Positions 1 through 7,998 of a stretch of 36,191 bases of DNA are shown here, one piece after another (positions within the stretch are counted from its first letter, which is position 1; every line of letters starts with the position of its first letter). Source of the DNA: Acinetobacter lwoffii (GTDB taxonomy: Bacteria > Pseudomonadota > Gammaproteobacteria > Pseudomonadales > Moraxellaceae); the NCBI RefSeq assembly GCF_024129735.1, contig NZ_JAMXXK010000034.1, positions 1-36,191 on the forward strand. The letters run 5' to 3'. The notes below the pieces were generated by a model. The model was not told the DNA's origin. It did not search any database and saw nothing but the letters and a program-made list of their open reading frames with translations. Position numbers and translations under genes: made by a program.

Positions 1-63
1 CGGTTTAATTTACTTGCTGGCATATACAATTTAGATTGGGTGAAAGATAAACAATTAAATTGA
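1..63 (+). CDS. Possible 3' end of a gene cut by the window edge
   Basis: Frame 1 is open from the first base to a TGA at 61-63 and gives a 20-residue tail reading RFNLLAGIYNLDWVKDKQLN. The composition is protein-like, with a hydrophobic core and a charged end, and it differs from the very AT-rich, stop-dense DNA that follows. The family cannot be told from this fragment. A transposase C-terminus is one guess without support. An open frame of this length could also occur by chance. Confidence 0.3.
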   Translation, partial: RFNLLAGIYNLDWVKDKQLN

Positions 64-359
64 TTGAAAAATGATTTATGAAGGAAGTCTAATAATGAAT
101 ATTAAAGGTCTTATAAAATTAAGATAATGATTTTAATATTAATTTTTAAAATAAATACTACCCATAATTTAAATAAATAATATTAATAATTCAAACATTT
201 AGTTTTATCTTGTTGTTTTACTTATATTTATAAATAAAATAGCATTATATTCCAAAAGAAATCTAGCACTTCTTTGGTCTTATTTTTTTTATCATTTTAT
301 GCTTTAATACAGCCACTTTTTTTCATACTTCATCTGGGCGATATTTTTTATTGCTCGGA
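64..359. other. AT-rich intergenic region upstream of pckG
   Basis: About 300 bases of very AT-rich DNA with many stops in all frames. I see no coding region, RNA gene or clear intrinsic terminator. The pckG promoter must lie here or in the adjoining TTGTAC cluster, but I cannot pick a convincing -35/-10 pair. Confidence 0.6.
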
Positions 360-385
360 TTGTACTTTGTACATCTAATTTGTAC
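360..385 (+). promoter_or_regulatory. Triple TTGTAC cluster in the pckG leader
   Basis: TTGTAC occurs three times, at 360-365, 367-372 and 380-385. The first two form an inverted repeat, TGTAC-TTT-GTACA (361-373). The cluster ends 21 bases before the pckG ATG, where an operator or an mRNA structure could act on expression. This is a visible pattern only. No regulator is identified. Confidence 0.35.
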
Positions 386-406
386 ACATTTGAGATAGGC
401 CTCACC

Positions 407-2236
407 ATGACCCAAGTGAACGCACCAGAATTCGTTCGTCACCCTAAGCTTATTGCTTGGGTGGAAGAGATTGCTAAATTAACAAAACCAGCAAAAATTG
501 AATGGTGTGACGGTAGCGCAGAAGAATATCAACGTTATATCGACTTGATGATCGCTAACGGCACAATGCAAGCGCTGAATCAAGAAACTCATCCTGGTTC
601 TTATCTTGCAAATTCTGATCCTTCTGACGTAGCACGTGTTGAAGATCGTACTTACATCTGCTCTGAAAACAAAGACGATGCTGGCGCGACCAACAACTGG
701 GAAGCACCTGCTGTCATGCGCGAAAAATTGAACGGTTTATTTGACGGTTCAATGGCAGGTCGTACACTTTATGTGGTTCCATTCTCTATGGGTCCATTGG
801 GTTCTCATATCGCTCATATCGGTATCGAGTTAACTGACTCTCCTTACGTTGCAGTAAGCATGTCTAAAATGGCTCGTATGGGTAAAGCTGTTTATGACGT
901 TCTTGGTACTGACGGTGAATACGTTCCTTGCGTACACACTGTAGGTGCTCCGCTTGCGAACGGCGAAAAAGATGTTGCATGGCCTTGCAACAAAGAAAAA
1001 TACATCGTGCATTACCCAGAAACTCGTGAGATCTGGTCTTATGGTTCTGGTTATGGCGGTAACGCATTATTGGGTAAAAAATGCCTGGCATTACGTATTG
1101 CATCATTTATGGGTCGTCAACAAGGCTGGTTAGCTGAACACATGCTGATCCTTGGCGTGACCAATCCACAAGGCGAAAAACACTACATCGCAGCTGCATT
1201 CCCATCTGCATGTGGTAAAACAAACTTCGCAATGCTGATTCCACCAGCAGGCTATGAAGGCTGGAAGATTGAAACTGTAGGTGACGATATTGCCTGGATC
1301 AAACCAGGTGAAGACGGTCGCTTATATGCAATCAACCCTGAAGCTGGCTTCTTCGGTGTAGCGCCTGGTACCAATACCAAAACCAACCCGAACTGTATGG
1401 CAACCATGCACAAAGACGTGATTTATACCAACGTTGCTGTGACTGACAACGGTGAAGTTTGGTGGGAAGGTCTGACTAAAGAAGCGCCTGCTAACTTGAC
1501 TAACTGGAAAGGTCAACCACACACTGGCGAAGAAAAAGCAGCGCATCCAAACGCACGTTTCACAGTATCTGCTGGCCAGTGCCCTTCTATTGATGCTGAC
1601 TGGGAAAATCCAGCAGGTGTTCCAATCTCTGCGTTCATCTTCGGTGGTCGTCGTGCAGACACAGTGCCTCTAATTTCAGAAGCATTTGACTGGGTTGACG
1701 GTGTTTACAAAGCTGCGACTATGGGATCTGAAACCACTGCTGCTGCTGTTGGCCAACAAGGTATCGTTCGTCGTGACCCGTTCGCGATGCTGCCATTCGC
1801 TGGCTACAACATGGCGGATTACTTCACGCACTGGTTAGAAATGGGCGAGCAAGTGGGCGCGAAAGCTGCCGCTGCTGGCAACAAACTTCCAGGTATCTAC
1901 AACGTGAACTGGTTCCGTCGTGATGCTGAAGGCAACTTCGTATGGCCTGGTTTCGGTCAAAACATGCGTGTTCTTGAGTGGATCATTGACCGTTGTGAAG
2001 GTCGTGCTGAGGCTGTTGAAACACCAATTGGCCTAGTTCCTACTTATGAACAGTTGAACTGGACTGGTTCTGACTTCACTAAAGAACAGTTTGACCTAGT
2101 AACTTCTCAAGATAAAGATCAATGGATCAAAGAACTTGAAAGCCATACTGAATTGTTCGACAAGCTAGGTGAGCGTTTACCGGAAGCGTTAAAAACTCGT
2201 CAAGCAGAACTTATTGCTGCGGTTAAATCTGCTTAA
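407..2236 (+). CDS. pckG: Phosphoenolpyruvate carboxykinase, GTP-dependent
   Basis: Converts oxaloacetate plus GTP to phosphoenolpyruvate, CO2 and GDP, the entry step of gluconeogenesis from TCA intermediates in the cytosol. The 609-residue length fits the GTP class. The P-loop FPSACGKTN (residues 265-273) carries the reactive cysteine typical of GTP-PEPCK, unlike the ATP enzyme of E. coli. [11 protein letters not shown] and [19 protein letters not shown] are further class signatures. The frame extends upstream to a TTG at 380, but the ATG at 407 is preferred: it has an AGG at 397-399 and the protein then starts MTQVNAPEF. An intrinsic terminator follows directly, so the gene is probably monocistronic. 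It is functionally linked to the TCA genes further along the window. Confidence 0.97.
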   Translation: MTQVNAPEFVRHPKLIAWVEEIAKLTKPAKIEWCDGSAEEYQRYIDLMIANGTMQALNQETHPGSYLANSDPSDVARVEDRTYICSENKDDAGATNNWEAPAVMREKLNGLFDGSMAGRTLYVVPFSMGPLGSHIAHIGIELTDSPYVAVSMSKMARMGKAVYDVLGTDGEYVPCVHTVGAPLANGEKDVAWPCNKEKYIVHYPETREIWSYGSGYGGNALLGKKCLALRIASFMGRQQGWLAEHMLILGVTNPQGEKHYIAAAFPSACGKTNFAMLIPPAGYEGWKIETVGDDIAWIKPGEDGRLYAINPEAGFFGVAPGTNTKTNPNCMATMHKDVIYTNVAVTDNGEVWWEGLTKEAPANLTNWKGQPHTGEEKAAHPNARFTVSAGQCPSIDADWENPAGVPISAFIFGGRRADTVPLISEAFDWVDGVYKAATMGSETTAAAVGQQGIVRRDPFAMLPFAGYNMADYFTHWLEMGEQVGAKAAAAGNKLPGIYNVNWFRRDAEGNFVWPGFGQNMRVLEWIIDRCEGRAEAVETPIGLVPTYEQLNWTGSDFTKEQFDLVTSQDKDQWIKELESHTELFDKLGERLPEALKTRQAELIAAVKSA

Positions 2237-2251
2237 TTGCTGATTTAATTT

Positions 2252-2279
2252 AAAAAAGGTCGCGTAAGCGGCCTTTTTT
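2252..2279 (+). terminator. Intrinsic terminator of pckG
   Basis: The stem GGTCGC / GCGGCC (one G-T pair) with loop GTAA is flanked by an A-run and followed by six T. It starts 16 bases after the pckG stop. Confidence 0.85.
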
Positions 2280-2371
2280 ATTGGCTGTTTAAACAATTGA
2301 TCACAATTGACCAGAGCAGCTGCTTAAGCAAAATATGGCATACTTAAACCAAGACTTCAGGAACTATAAAT

Positions 2372-2794
2372 ATGAAAAGAACAACAGTAATTTTGGCTGT
2401 GGCTGCAAGCAGTTTTGTACTGAGTGCATGTCAGACCACACCCCATCAATTCAATGGACAAAGTGGCTATGAGATTCTGGAACGTTCAGGCAATACAGCA
2501 ACCCTGAGCTACACCCTCTCAGGACGACCAAGCCAGGATGAAAATCGCTTGCAAGCCGCTTGCAGACACGTGTTAGGAAATTCCAAAACTTACAATATCC
2601 AGATTTTAAGCACCAATGAAATTTCCAATCCAACTGCGGAACAGGAAAACTATGGCCGCCAACTGGGTAATAGCCGCACGCAAATCAGCTTAAGCAACAC
2701 GCCCGATTTACATAATAGCGAGAACCCGGGTGCACGCGAAGCTTTAGAAGCCCGCCCAACGACCATGCGCGTTATTCGTTATACTTGTTCTTAA
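2372..2794 (+). CDS. Small predicted lipoprotein of unknown function
   Basis: A 140-residue protein with a type II signal peptide: MKRTT, a hydrophobic stretch, then the lipobox LSAC with the acylated cysteine at position 20. It is therefore expected in the inner or outer membrane, facing the periplasm. Residue 21 is Q, not D, which under the usual +2 rule favours sorting to the outer membrane. The mature part is polar, with two more cysteines (in AACRH and at the C-terminus, YTCS) that could form a disulfide. The ATG is preceded by AGGA (2359-2362). The gene is probably its own unit, between the pckG terminator and a bidirectional terminator shared with the converging methyltransferase gene. 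I do not recognise the family. Confidence 0.8.
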   Translation: MKRTTVILAVAASSFVLSACQTTPHQFNGQSGYEILERSGNTATLSYTLSGRPSQDENRLQAACRHVLGNSKTYNIQILSTNEISNPTAEQENYGRQLGNSRTQISLSNTPDLHNSENPGAREALEARPTTMRVIRYTCS

Positions 2795-2820
2795 TATCTG
2801 ATACTTATAGAAATCAAGAC

Positions 2821-2851
2821 AATCAAAAAGGGCTAACTGCCCTTTTTGATT
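2821..2851. terminator. Bidirectional intrinsic terminator
   Basis: A perfect 13-bp stem (2821-2833 with 2839-2851) with a 5-base loop and A/T runs on both sides. It sits between the converging lipoprotein (+) and methyltransferase (-) genes and can serve both strands. Confidence 0.9.
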
Positions 2852-2859
2852 TTTCAACT

Positions 2860-3528
2860 TTAAAGTGTTTTATAGAAACTGACATTACGAAATTCTGGTG
2901 ATTCATCCAGATCTGGCCAAGTCGTTGCACTGCGCTCATCCAGTTTTTCATATTGAGGATGACTAAAGTTTTTTACTCGACTATCTGCAACCCAGACCTC
3001 AGGTGCAAATCTTAAAAACTCATCCAGGAAGAAACGGTTACATTGATCATAAAGCACATCTGCGGCTAATAAAATATCCACTTTCTCTGCCTTATATAGG
3101 TCATCCAGATATTCAAGCTCGACATCATTTAGCTCTGCATTGGCACGACAGGCATCTAGACTAACTTGATCGATATCACAGCAGATCACACGTTTTGCAC
3201 CTGCCATTTTCGCCGCAATGGCAACTACGCCCGATCCCGCCCCAAAATCCAAAACTACTTTGTCTTTAACATGATGCGGCTCTGCCAATAGCCACTGCGC
3301 CATCGCCAAGCCTGAGGCCCAGCAAAAGATCCAGTATGGTGTATCATTCCAAATGCGACGAATCACCTCATCATCCAGCTTATCTGTTGGGAATACTGGC
3401 GGAATCAGCCACAGGGAAATGGGTGTATCCGGCAATTGCTGTGCATGTAGCTCACAGTGTGGAATCACATCATGCAAGGCTTTTAGTAGATGTTCTGGGG
3501 CTTGAGGGAGTCGGAAGGTGCAGCTCAT
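2860..3528 (-). CDS. Class I SAM-dependent methyltransferase, METTL20/EFM7-like
   Basis: A 222-residue soluble methyltransferase. The SAM-binding motif I is VVLDFGAGSGVVAIAA (91-106), followed by the acidic end of strand 2 (CCDID, 116-120) and a motif AADVLYD (155-161). This last pattern is characteristic of protein-lysine and N-terminal methyltransferases of the NNT1/EFM7/ETF-beta-KMT group, so the likely substrate is a protein such as ETF-beta or a ribosomal or translation protein. The substrate is inference. The gene lies downstream of folD on the same strand, separated by a repeat element, and ends at the shared bidirectional terminator. Folate and SAM metabolism are linked only loosely, so the pairing with folD may be chance. 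Confidence 0.85.
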   Translation of the reverse strand: MSCTFRLPQAPEHLLKALHDVIPHCELHAQQLPDTPISLWLIPPVFPTDKLDDEVIRRIWNDTPYWIFCWASGLAMAQWLLAEPHHVKDKVVLDFGAGSGVVAIAAKMAGAKRVICCDIDQVSLDACRANAELNDVELEYLDDLYKAEKVDILLAADVLYDQCNRFFLDEFLRFAPEVWVADSRVKNFSHPQYEKLDERSATTWPDLDESPEFRNVSFYKTL

Positions 3529-3563
3529 TAGATTTCTTTTAATTAGTATTAATGTCTTTGAAG

Positions 3564-3660
3564 AATCTCCCCTAGCCCCTCTTTAAAAAAGAGGGGGAAA
3601 CTCCATCCAAAAATAGTGATCAGAGTTCCCTCCTTTGAAAAAGGAGGGTTAGGGAGGATT
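3564..3660. repeat. Double-hairpin interspersed repeat, copy A
   Basis: A 97-bp element opening with AATCTCCCCTAGCCCCTC and closing with GAGGGTTAGGGAGGATT. Each half is itself a hairpin (CCCCTCTTT/AAAGAGGGG and CCCTCCTTT/AAAGGAGGG), and the two halves are inverted copies of one another around a spacer at about 3605-3621. It starts 3 bases after the folD stop, between folD and the methyltransferase. Copies B (10086-10195) and C (18413-18484) share the termini and architecture. Confidence 0.85.
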
Positions 3661-3663
3661 TGA

Positions 3664-4512
3664 TTAACCTAAAGCTTTTTCAGCAGCTTCAACCGTTTGA
3701 CGGATTAAAGTGGTAATCGTCATTGGACCTACACCACCCGGAACTGGTGTGTAAGCAGCAGCAATTTCTTCAATGCCAACAAGTTGGATATCACCAACAC
3801 CACCGCCATCACGTGGATGGAAACCAGCATCAACAACCACTGCACCTTGTTTGATCCAGTCTTTTTGAATTAATTCTGCTTTACCTACCGCACCGACAAT
3901 GATATCTGCTTGCTTAACAAAGCTTGCAAGATCTTGAGTACGTGAATGGCAAATGGTTACGGTTGCATTCGCTTCTAGCAGCATCGCAGCCATTGGTTTA
4001 CCCAAAATTGCAGAACGACCTACAACTACCGCATGTTTACCAGCGATTTCAATGTTGTTCTCTTTCAGGATAGTCATAATACCCGCAGGCGTCGCTGAAC
4101 CATAGGCTGCCTCACCCATTGCCATACGACCATAGCCCAGGCAAGTGACACCATCTACGTCTTTTTCAAGCGAGATTGCATCGAAACAGGCACGCTCATC
4201 AATTTGCGCAGGAACCGGGTGCTGAAGCAGAATACCGTGCACATCAGGATTTGCATTTAATTTTTCAATTTCAGCCAATAATTCTTCAGTTGTGGTTTCT
4301 TTAGGAAGTTCCACTTTGAGTGAGTCCATACCAACACGGCGGCAGGCATTGCCTTTCATGCGAACATAAGTTGCAGATGCACCATCGTCACCTACCAAAA
4401 TCGTCGCAAGAATTGGAGTACGACCTGATTTTGCTTTCAGCGCTTCTACGCGAGTAAACAAGTCAGCTTCAATTTGCTTCGCCAATGCACGACCGTCTAG
4501 AACTAATGCCAC
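3664..4512 (-). CDS. folD: Bifunctional methylene-THF dehydrogenase / methenyl-THF cyclohydrolase
   Basis: Interconverts 5,10-methylene-THF, 5,10-methenyl-THF and 10-formyl-THF in the cytosol, supplying one-carbon units for purine and fMet synthesis. At 282 residues it has the usual FolD length. The catalytic Y49/K53 lie in [15 protein letters not shown]. The QHPVP segment (97-101) corresponds to the QLPLP of many homologues, and DVDG lies at 118-121. The nucleotide-binding GRSAILGKP is at 165-173, and PGGVGPMT is near 258-265. The start is a GTG at 4512, supported by GGGAGA a few bases upstream. Repeat copy A follows the stop directly. Confidence 0.96.
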   Translation of the reverse strand: MALVLDGRALAKQIEADLFTRVEALKAKSGRTPILATILVGDDGASATYVRMKGNACRRVGMDSLKVELPKETTTEELLAEIEKLNANPDVHGILLQHPVPAQIDERACFDAISLEKDVDGVTCLGYGRMAMGEAAYGSATPAGIMTILKENNIEIAGKHAVVVGRSAILGKPMAAMLLEANATVTICHSRTQDLASFVKQADIIVGAVGKAELIQKDWIKQGAVVVDAGFHPRDGGGVGDIQLVGIEEIAAAYTPVPGGVGPMTITTLIRQTVEAAEKALG

Positions 4513-4620
4513 GGCACTTCTCCCAAGTGTTGATATGAATCAATTTTGCACATTCTACATGAATAATTTAAATATTTTCCGCCAGATGATGTTTTTATGC
4601 GCATACAGATGAATACACTA

Positions 4621-4648
4621 TTGTTTTTTTTTCTGAGCTTGCTAATAT
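4621..4648 (+). promoter_or_regulatory. Probable promoter of the tRNA-Cys/tRNA-Leu unit
   Basis: TTGTTT (4621-4626) and TAATAT (4643-4648) are 16 bases apart. The -10 box ends 17 bases before the tRNA-Cys acceptor stem, a normal distance for a tRNA leader. Confidence 0.55.
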
Positions 4649-4665
4649 ACGCATCAACAAGACGC

Positions 4666-4739
4666 GGCGGGGTGGCAGAGTGGTCATGCAGCGGACTGCA
4701 ACTCCGTGGACGCCGGTTCGATTCCGACCTCCGCCTCCA
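4666..4739 (+). tRNA. tRNA-Cys (anticodon GCA)
   Basis: A 74-base cloverleaf including the encoded CCA. The acceptor stem GGCGGGG pairs with CTCCGCC (one G-T). The anticodon loop CTGCAAC gives GCA, and the T-loop is TTCGATT. The T-stem has one C-A mismatch. It is followed 10 bases later by tRNA-Leu in the same unit. Confidence 0.96.
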
Positions 4740-4749
4740 TCTTGTTAAA

Positions 4750-4835
4750 GCCCGAGTGGTGAAATCGGTAGACACAGGGGATTTAAAATCCCCCGCCCAC
4801 AAAGCGTGCCAGTTCGAGTCTGGCCTCGGGCACCA
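4750..4835 (+). tRNA. tRNA-Leu (anticodon TAA)
   Basis: An 86-base class II tRNA with a long variable arm and encoded CCA. The acceptor stem GCCCGAG pairs perfectly with CTCGGGC. The anticodon stem is GGGGA/TCCCC with loop TTTAAAA, giving TAA. The T-stem GCCAG/CTGGC is perfect. Confidence 0.97.
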
Positions 4836-4868
4836 TTCTTCTACTATAGAAAGATGGTGCAAATAAAG

Positions 4869-4893
4869 AACCCAGCGAAAGCTGGTTTTTTTA
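4869..4893 (+). terminator. Terminator of the tRNA-Cys/Leu unit
   Basis: Stem CCAGC / GCTGG with a GAAA tetraloop, followed by seven T. It lies 34 bases after the tRNA-Leu CCA end. Confidence 0.8.
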
Positions 4894-4986
4894 TGTCTGT
4901 AATTTAGTTAGTCAAAAAATAAGTAAATTAAATTCCCATTTAAAGTGTCATCATTAATCAGGCCCTCCTGCTCTGCTTTCTCAATA

Positions 4987-5889
4987 TCATCCAGTAGAAC
5001 GTAAATATCCTTGCAAATCCTGTTCCAGTTTCTGCTGAAAATGAATCGGCTCAATAATTTTCACATAGGGCAACCAGTAACGCACCAAAGGCAACAACTG
5101 CATTTCGTGACGAATCTGGCAACTGATCACTAACTCTCCAGTCTCGGCTTCCTGCTCGATCTGCTGTTCTGGAAATAAACGGCGCTCTTTAAAAAAGACC
5201 GTGACTTCAGGTTGTACCCTGATTAAGACTTGCTGCTTTTGCTGCCCAAACCAGATGCTGTCTTCATCTGCCAGCATTTTCAGTATTTCAGGATCATGCG
5301 CAAAGCTCTCCGCCTTAGAAACCAGCTTGAGCTGTTGCACCTGACTTAAGCGATAAGTGCGCAACTTGTCCTGATCTACGCCCACCAGATACCAGATACC
5401 ATGATGGTGAATCAAGCGATAAGGCTTAATGATTCGCAATTGATCTGAATATTGCAACTCAACCTGCTGACGTTTATAGATTGCGCTTGCAAGCAACTTG
5501 AAATGTTCGGCAAACTGTTTGGCATCTTCAAAATAATAGCCTTTTGCCGAAAATACCTGATTTGCCCGCTCATCCAGCAGTTCACGCATAAAAGACATAT
5601 CCAACGCCGGATACAACTCACTGATCCCCGAAAGCTGGGCAAAAGTCTGGATATCCTGCAATTTAAACCGCCCTAAATAAGAGGGTTCCAGATAATATCG
5701 TTTCTGTTCATCTTGAAGTAAGGGTAAGTAAGAGCCTAGACGATCAAAATCACGCTCAATGGTGCGGGTGCTGACCTGAAATTCTGCAGCTAGCTCTGCA
5801 GCCCGGAGTTGATATCCGACGTTTAATTTGGTCAAAATTCTGGCTAAACGCTCTGCAAGACGCTCATGTGTTGAAGCTGGGCGCTTCAT
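4987..5889 (-). CDS. WYL-domain transcriptional regulator
   Basis: A 300-residue DNA-binding regulator. Residues 8-55 form a DeoR-type winged helix-turn-helix (AAEFQVSTRTIERDFDRL at 34-51). Residues about 130-190 form a WYL domain, with the signature IWYLVG at 165-170 and the upstream basic KPYRL. The C-terminal part resembles the WCX extension. WYL domains bind ligands, often nucleic acids or nucleotides, and many such proteins control DNA-damage or phage-defence genes. No defence gene is visible beside it, so its target is unknown. The ATG at 5889 follows a GTGGGGA purine tract. The gene stands alone, and the 90 bases between its stop and the tRNA terminator show no clear terminator of its own. 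Confidence 0.88.
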   Translation of the reverse strand: MKRPASTHERLAERLARILTKLNVGYQLRAAELAAEFQVSTRTIERDFDRLGSYLPLLQDEQKRYYLEPSYLGRFKLQDIQTFAQLSGISELYPALDMSFMRELLDERANQVFSAKGYYFEDAKQFAEHFKLLASAIYKRQQVELQYSDQLRIIKPYRLIHHHGIWYLVGVDQDKLRTYRLSQVQQLKLVSKAESFAHDPEILKMLADEDSIWFGQQKQQVLIRVQPEVTVFFKERRLFPEQQIEQEAETGELVISCQIRHEMQLLPLVRYWLPYVKIIEPIHFQQKLEQDLQGYLRSTG

Positions 5890-6042
5890 AAATCCCCACT
5901 TAATACATTCTCATGTACTTATTTATCGCTAGATGTTGAATGATTATACTGAATGCCGATAGATGAATAATATTAGGACAAAGTCTAAGATATTTTTTGA
6001 GATCAGATCTTGACCCTTTATTCACTCTAAAAATACAAGATC

Positions 6043-6246
6043 TTATGTGGATTTTCTGGATGCTTTCTTGCTTGAATGACGATTTTGTATTGTTAATCTT
6101 TCCATATAACGCTCCAGATGTAGCATCGCCCGATACATTTTATGCAACTCCGCCCAACTCATGCTTCCGCAAATAATCATTTTATGAATACGTCGTAATG
6201 CTCTTAAACTATGTTTTGAACTGTATGCTGTTGAAATAATTTTCAT
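6043..6246 (-). CDS. Small basic hypothetical protein
   Basis: A 67-residue basic protein with an amphipathic, helix-like centre (SMSWAELHKMYRAML) and a lysine/serine-rich tail. It has no signal peptide or membrane segment. In favour of a real gene: a good Shine-Dalgarno (GAGAGGG, 8 bases from the ATG), a -10-like GATAAT on the minus strand at 6297-6302, and a perfect palindrome in the leader. Against: the short length and no recognised family. It follows a divergent gap from qor and is co-oriented with the WYL regulator 153 bases downstream. Confidence 0.5.
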   Translation of the reverse strand: MKIISTAYSSKHSLRALRRIHKMIICGSMSWAELHKMYRAMLHLERYMERLTIQNRHSSKKASRKST

Positions 6247-6261
6247 CTTATTTTCCCTCTC

Positions 6262-6277
6262 ACATTCATGTGAATGT
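6262..6277. promoter_or_regulatory. 16-bp palindrome upstream of the small basic protein
   Basis: ACATTCA-TG-TGAATGT, a perfect 7+7 inverted repeat with a 2-base centre. It lies just upstream of the Shine-Dalgarno of the minus-strand ORF and downstream of its candidate -10. That is the position of a repressor operator. The regulator is unknown. Confidence 0.4.
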
Positions 6278-6412
6278 TTAACCTTTTGGTCGGAATTATC
6301 GATAGATGCAATTTACGTGTCATAATTGACAGGTTGTGTCGAACAGTTAACATTTTTTAATTTTTATTCAAAATTTTATATATTTATTTGTAATAAGATT
6401 TTACTTAAAATT

Positions 6413-6444
6413 AAAAAAAGCCAGTAAAATTACTGGCTTTTTTT
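6413..6444 (-). terminator. Intrinsic terminator of the quinone oxidoreductase gene
   Basis: AAAAAAAGCCAGTA paired with TACTGGCTTTTTTT around an AAAT loop. The symmetric A/T runs allow action on both strands. It lies 18 bases after the stop of the oxidoreductase gene. Confidence 0.9.
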
Positions 6445-6461
6445 GAATCACTTATCTCGTA

Positions 6462-7454
6462 TTAAACAATTTCAACCACAACTTTACCCACATGTTCTCC
6501 AGTATCCATTGCTGCATGGGCATCCTGAATCTGATCGAACTTAAACGTTTTATAGATCATCGGCAAACATTCGCCTTTTGCCCATAATGGGGTAATCTGC
6601 TCTTTCAGACCTTGTGCAATTTCCGCTTTTTCAGCCGTGCTGCGTGCACGCATGGTCGAACCGGTAATGGTCAGACGTTTCATCATGATTTGACCCAGTT
6701 TGACTTCTTTGGCCTTGGCACCACCCAAGAAAGCGATATAGACCAGACGTCCATCACGGCGCAACAAATTCAAATTACGCTCTAAATATGGTGCACCGAC
6801 CATATCTAAAATGACATCGACACCACCATTGTCAGTGGCTTCATTAATAACTTGCTCAAAGTCCTGAGTTTTATAATTAATAGCCGTGGTTAAATCAGAA
6901 ATAGCCGCAACTTTTTCATCTGAACCGACAGTTGCAAAAGTTTTGATTCCGAGTGATTTACACAACATTAAAGCAGTCGTACCAATCCCGCTCGTTCCAC
7001 CATGTACCAGTACAGTTTCCCCTGCTTTGGCCTTACCCATCTGGAACACGTTCGCCCATACAGTAAAGAAAGTTTCAGGAATGGCCGCTGCCTGTACAAA
7101 ACTTACGCCTTCAGGAATATTCAAGGTCTGGCTTTCAGGTATGACGCAATATTCAGCATAACCGCCACCATTGGTCAAACCACAGACTTGATCACCAACT
7201 TTAAACTGACTTACATCACTACCAATCGCAACCACCTCACCTGCCACTTCCAGGCCAGGAACTGGCGTTACCCCTTTCGGCATCGGATATAAGCCTTGAC
7301 GCTGCAGGATATCTGGACGGTTAATACCAAAGGCATGAACTTTCACCAGAACTTCATCTGCTCTAGGTTCAGGTACAGTCACCGTTTCATAAGCGAGTTT
7401 ATCGACACCACCTGGTTCTGTAATAATGACTTGCTGCATGGTTTGTTGCGACAT
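6462..7454 (-). CDS. NAD(P)H:quinone oxidoreductase, PIG3 family (zinc-free MDR)
   Basis: A 330-residue medium-chain reductase of the zeta-crystallin/PIG3 type, expected to reduce quinones or enones with NADPH in the cytosol. The N-terminal GroES-like domain contains GINRPDILQRQGLYP (43-57), typical of PIG3. The Rossmann motif is VHGGTSGIGTTAL (150-162). The cysteine and histidine zinc ligands of alcohol dehydrogenases are absent. The frame extends to 7478, but the ATG at 7454 is chosen because AGGGAAAG lies at the right distance upstream. It is divergent from the thioredoxin gene, so both could share redox control, though nothing in the sequence proves it. Confidence 0.9.
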   Translation of the reverse strand: MSQQTMQQVIITEPGGVDKLAYETVTVPEPRADEVLVKVHAFGINRPDILQRQGLYPMPKGVTPVPGLEVAGEVVAIGSDVSQFKVGDQVCGLTNGGGYAEYCVIPESQTLNIPEGVSFVQAAAIPETFFTVWANVFQMGKAKAGETVLVHGGTSGIGTTALMLCKSLGIKTFATVGSDEKVAAISDLTTAINYKTQDFEQVINEATDNGGVDVILDMVGAPYLERNLNLLRRDGRLVYIAFLGGAKAKEVKLGQIMMKRLTITGSTMRARSTAEKAEIAQGLKEQITPLWAKGECLPMIYKTFKFDQIQDAHAAMDTGEHVGKVVVEIV

Positions 7455-7542
7455 GATTTCTTTCCCTAATCTATGCATTTTATATATCTTGGACTTATTT
7501 GAACATAGTTAGCATGAGGAATGAAGCTACATCGGACTTATG

Positions 7543-7548
7543 TATAAT
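7543..7548 (+). promoter_or_regulatory. -10 box of the thioredoxin gene
   Basis: A consensus TATAAT. It overlaps the upstream in-frame ATG at 7540, which argues that translation starts at 7585 instead. No strong -35 is visible. Confidence 0.5.
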
Positions 7549-7584
7549 CGGGGGACTATTCAGGAAATTGATAATAGGCCAACC

Positions 7585-7929
7585 ATGACCCAAGTGATCG
7601 AATATAACGAAAACAATTACAGTGATTTTGAGTGGTTTGAAGGTTTTGCCGTGATTCGCTTTTATGCAGAGTGGTGCAAGCCCTGTGTTCAGAATTTTCC
7701 GATCTTTGCCGAACTGGCGACATACTATGCTGAGGTAAATCCTGAAGTTAAATTTGGCAAGATCAATGTGGATCAGTCTCCGATTTTAACCTTGCGCTAT
7801 AATGCCTATGGTTTGCCTTCTACGCTTATTTTTAGAAATGGAGAAACTATTAAAAGGATTGCAGGCGTGAAAAGTTTAACCGAAATGAAAGCTATTCTGG
7901 CCTTAGTCCTCAATGATTCTTATGAATAA
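7585..7929 (+). CDS. Small thioredoxin-family protein
   Basis: A 114-residue cytosolic thioredoxin fold. The active site is AEWCKPC (cysteines 31 and 34), with K in place of the usual G of WCGPC. The cis-proline is in YGLPSTLIF (P78). It probably acts as a thiol-disulfide reductant. The altered dipeptide should shift its redox potential (inference). The ATG at 7585 is preferred over an upstream in-frame ATG at 7540, because a consensus -10 overlaps the latter and TAGG lies 6-9 bases before 7585. There is no signal peptide. The start region resembles that of pckG. Confidence 0.88.
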   Translation: MTQVIEYNENNYSDFEWFEGFAVIRFYAEWCKPCVQNFPIFAELATYYAEVNPEVKFGKINVDQSPILTLRYNAYGLPSTLIFRNGETIKRIAGVKSLTEMKAILALVLNDSYE

Positions 7930-7998
7930 TTACCCATGTGAAGCCAAATCTAACAAAAATATTTTTTTTAGCTCACTATCTAAATACGGAGCCTTTAA

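Noticed and set aside
4503..4862. 119-residue minus-strand ORF across the two tRNA genes
   Set aside because: It is the antisense reading of tRNA-Cys and tRNA-Leu (RPDSNWH and SESNRRP strings), a well-known spurious ORF type. It also overlaps the start of folD.
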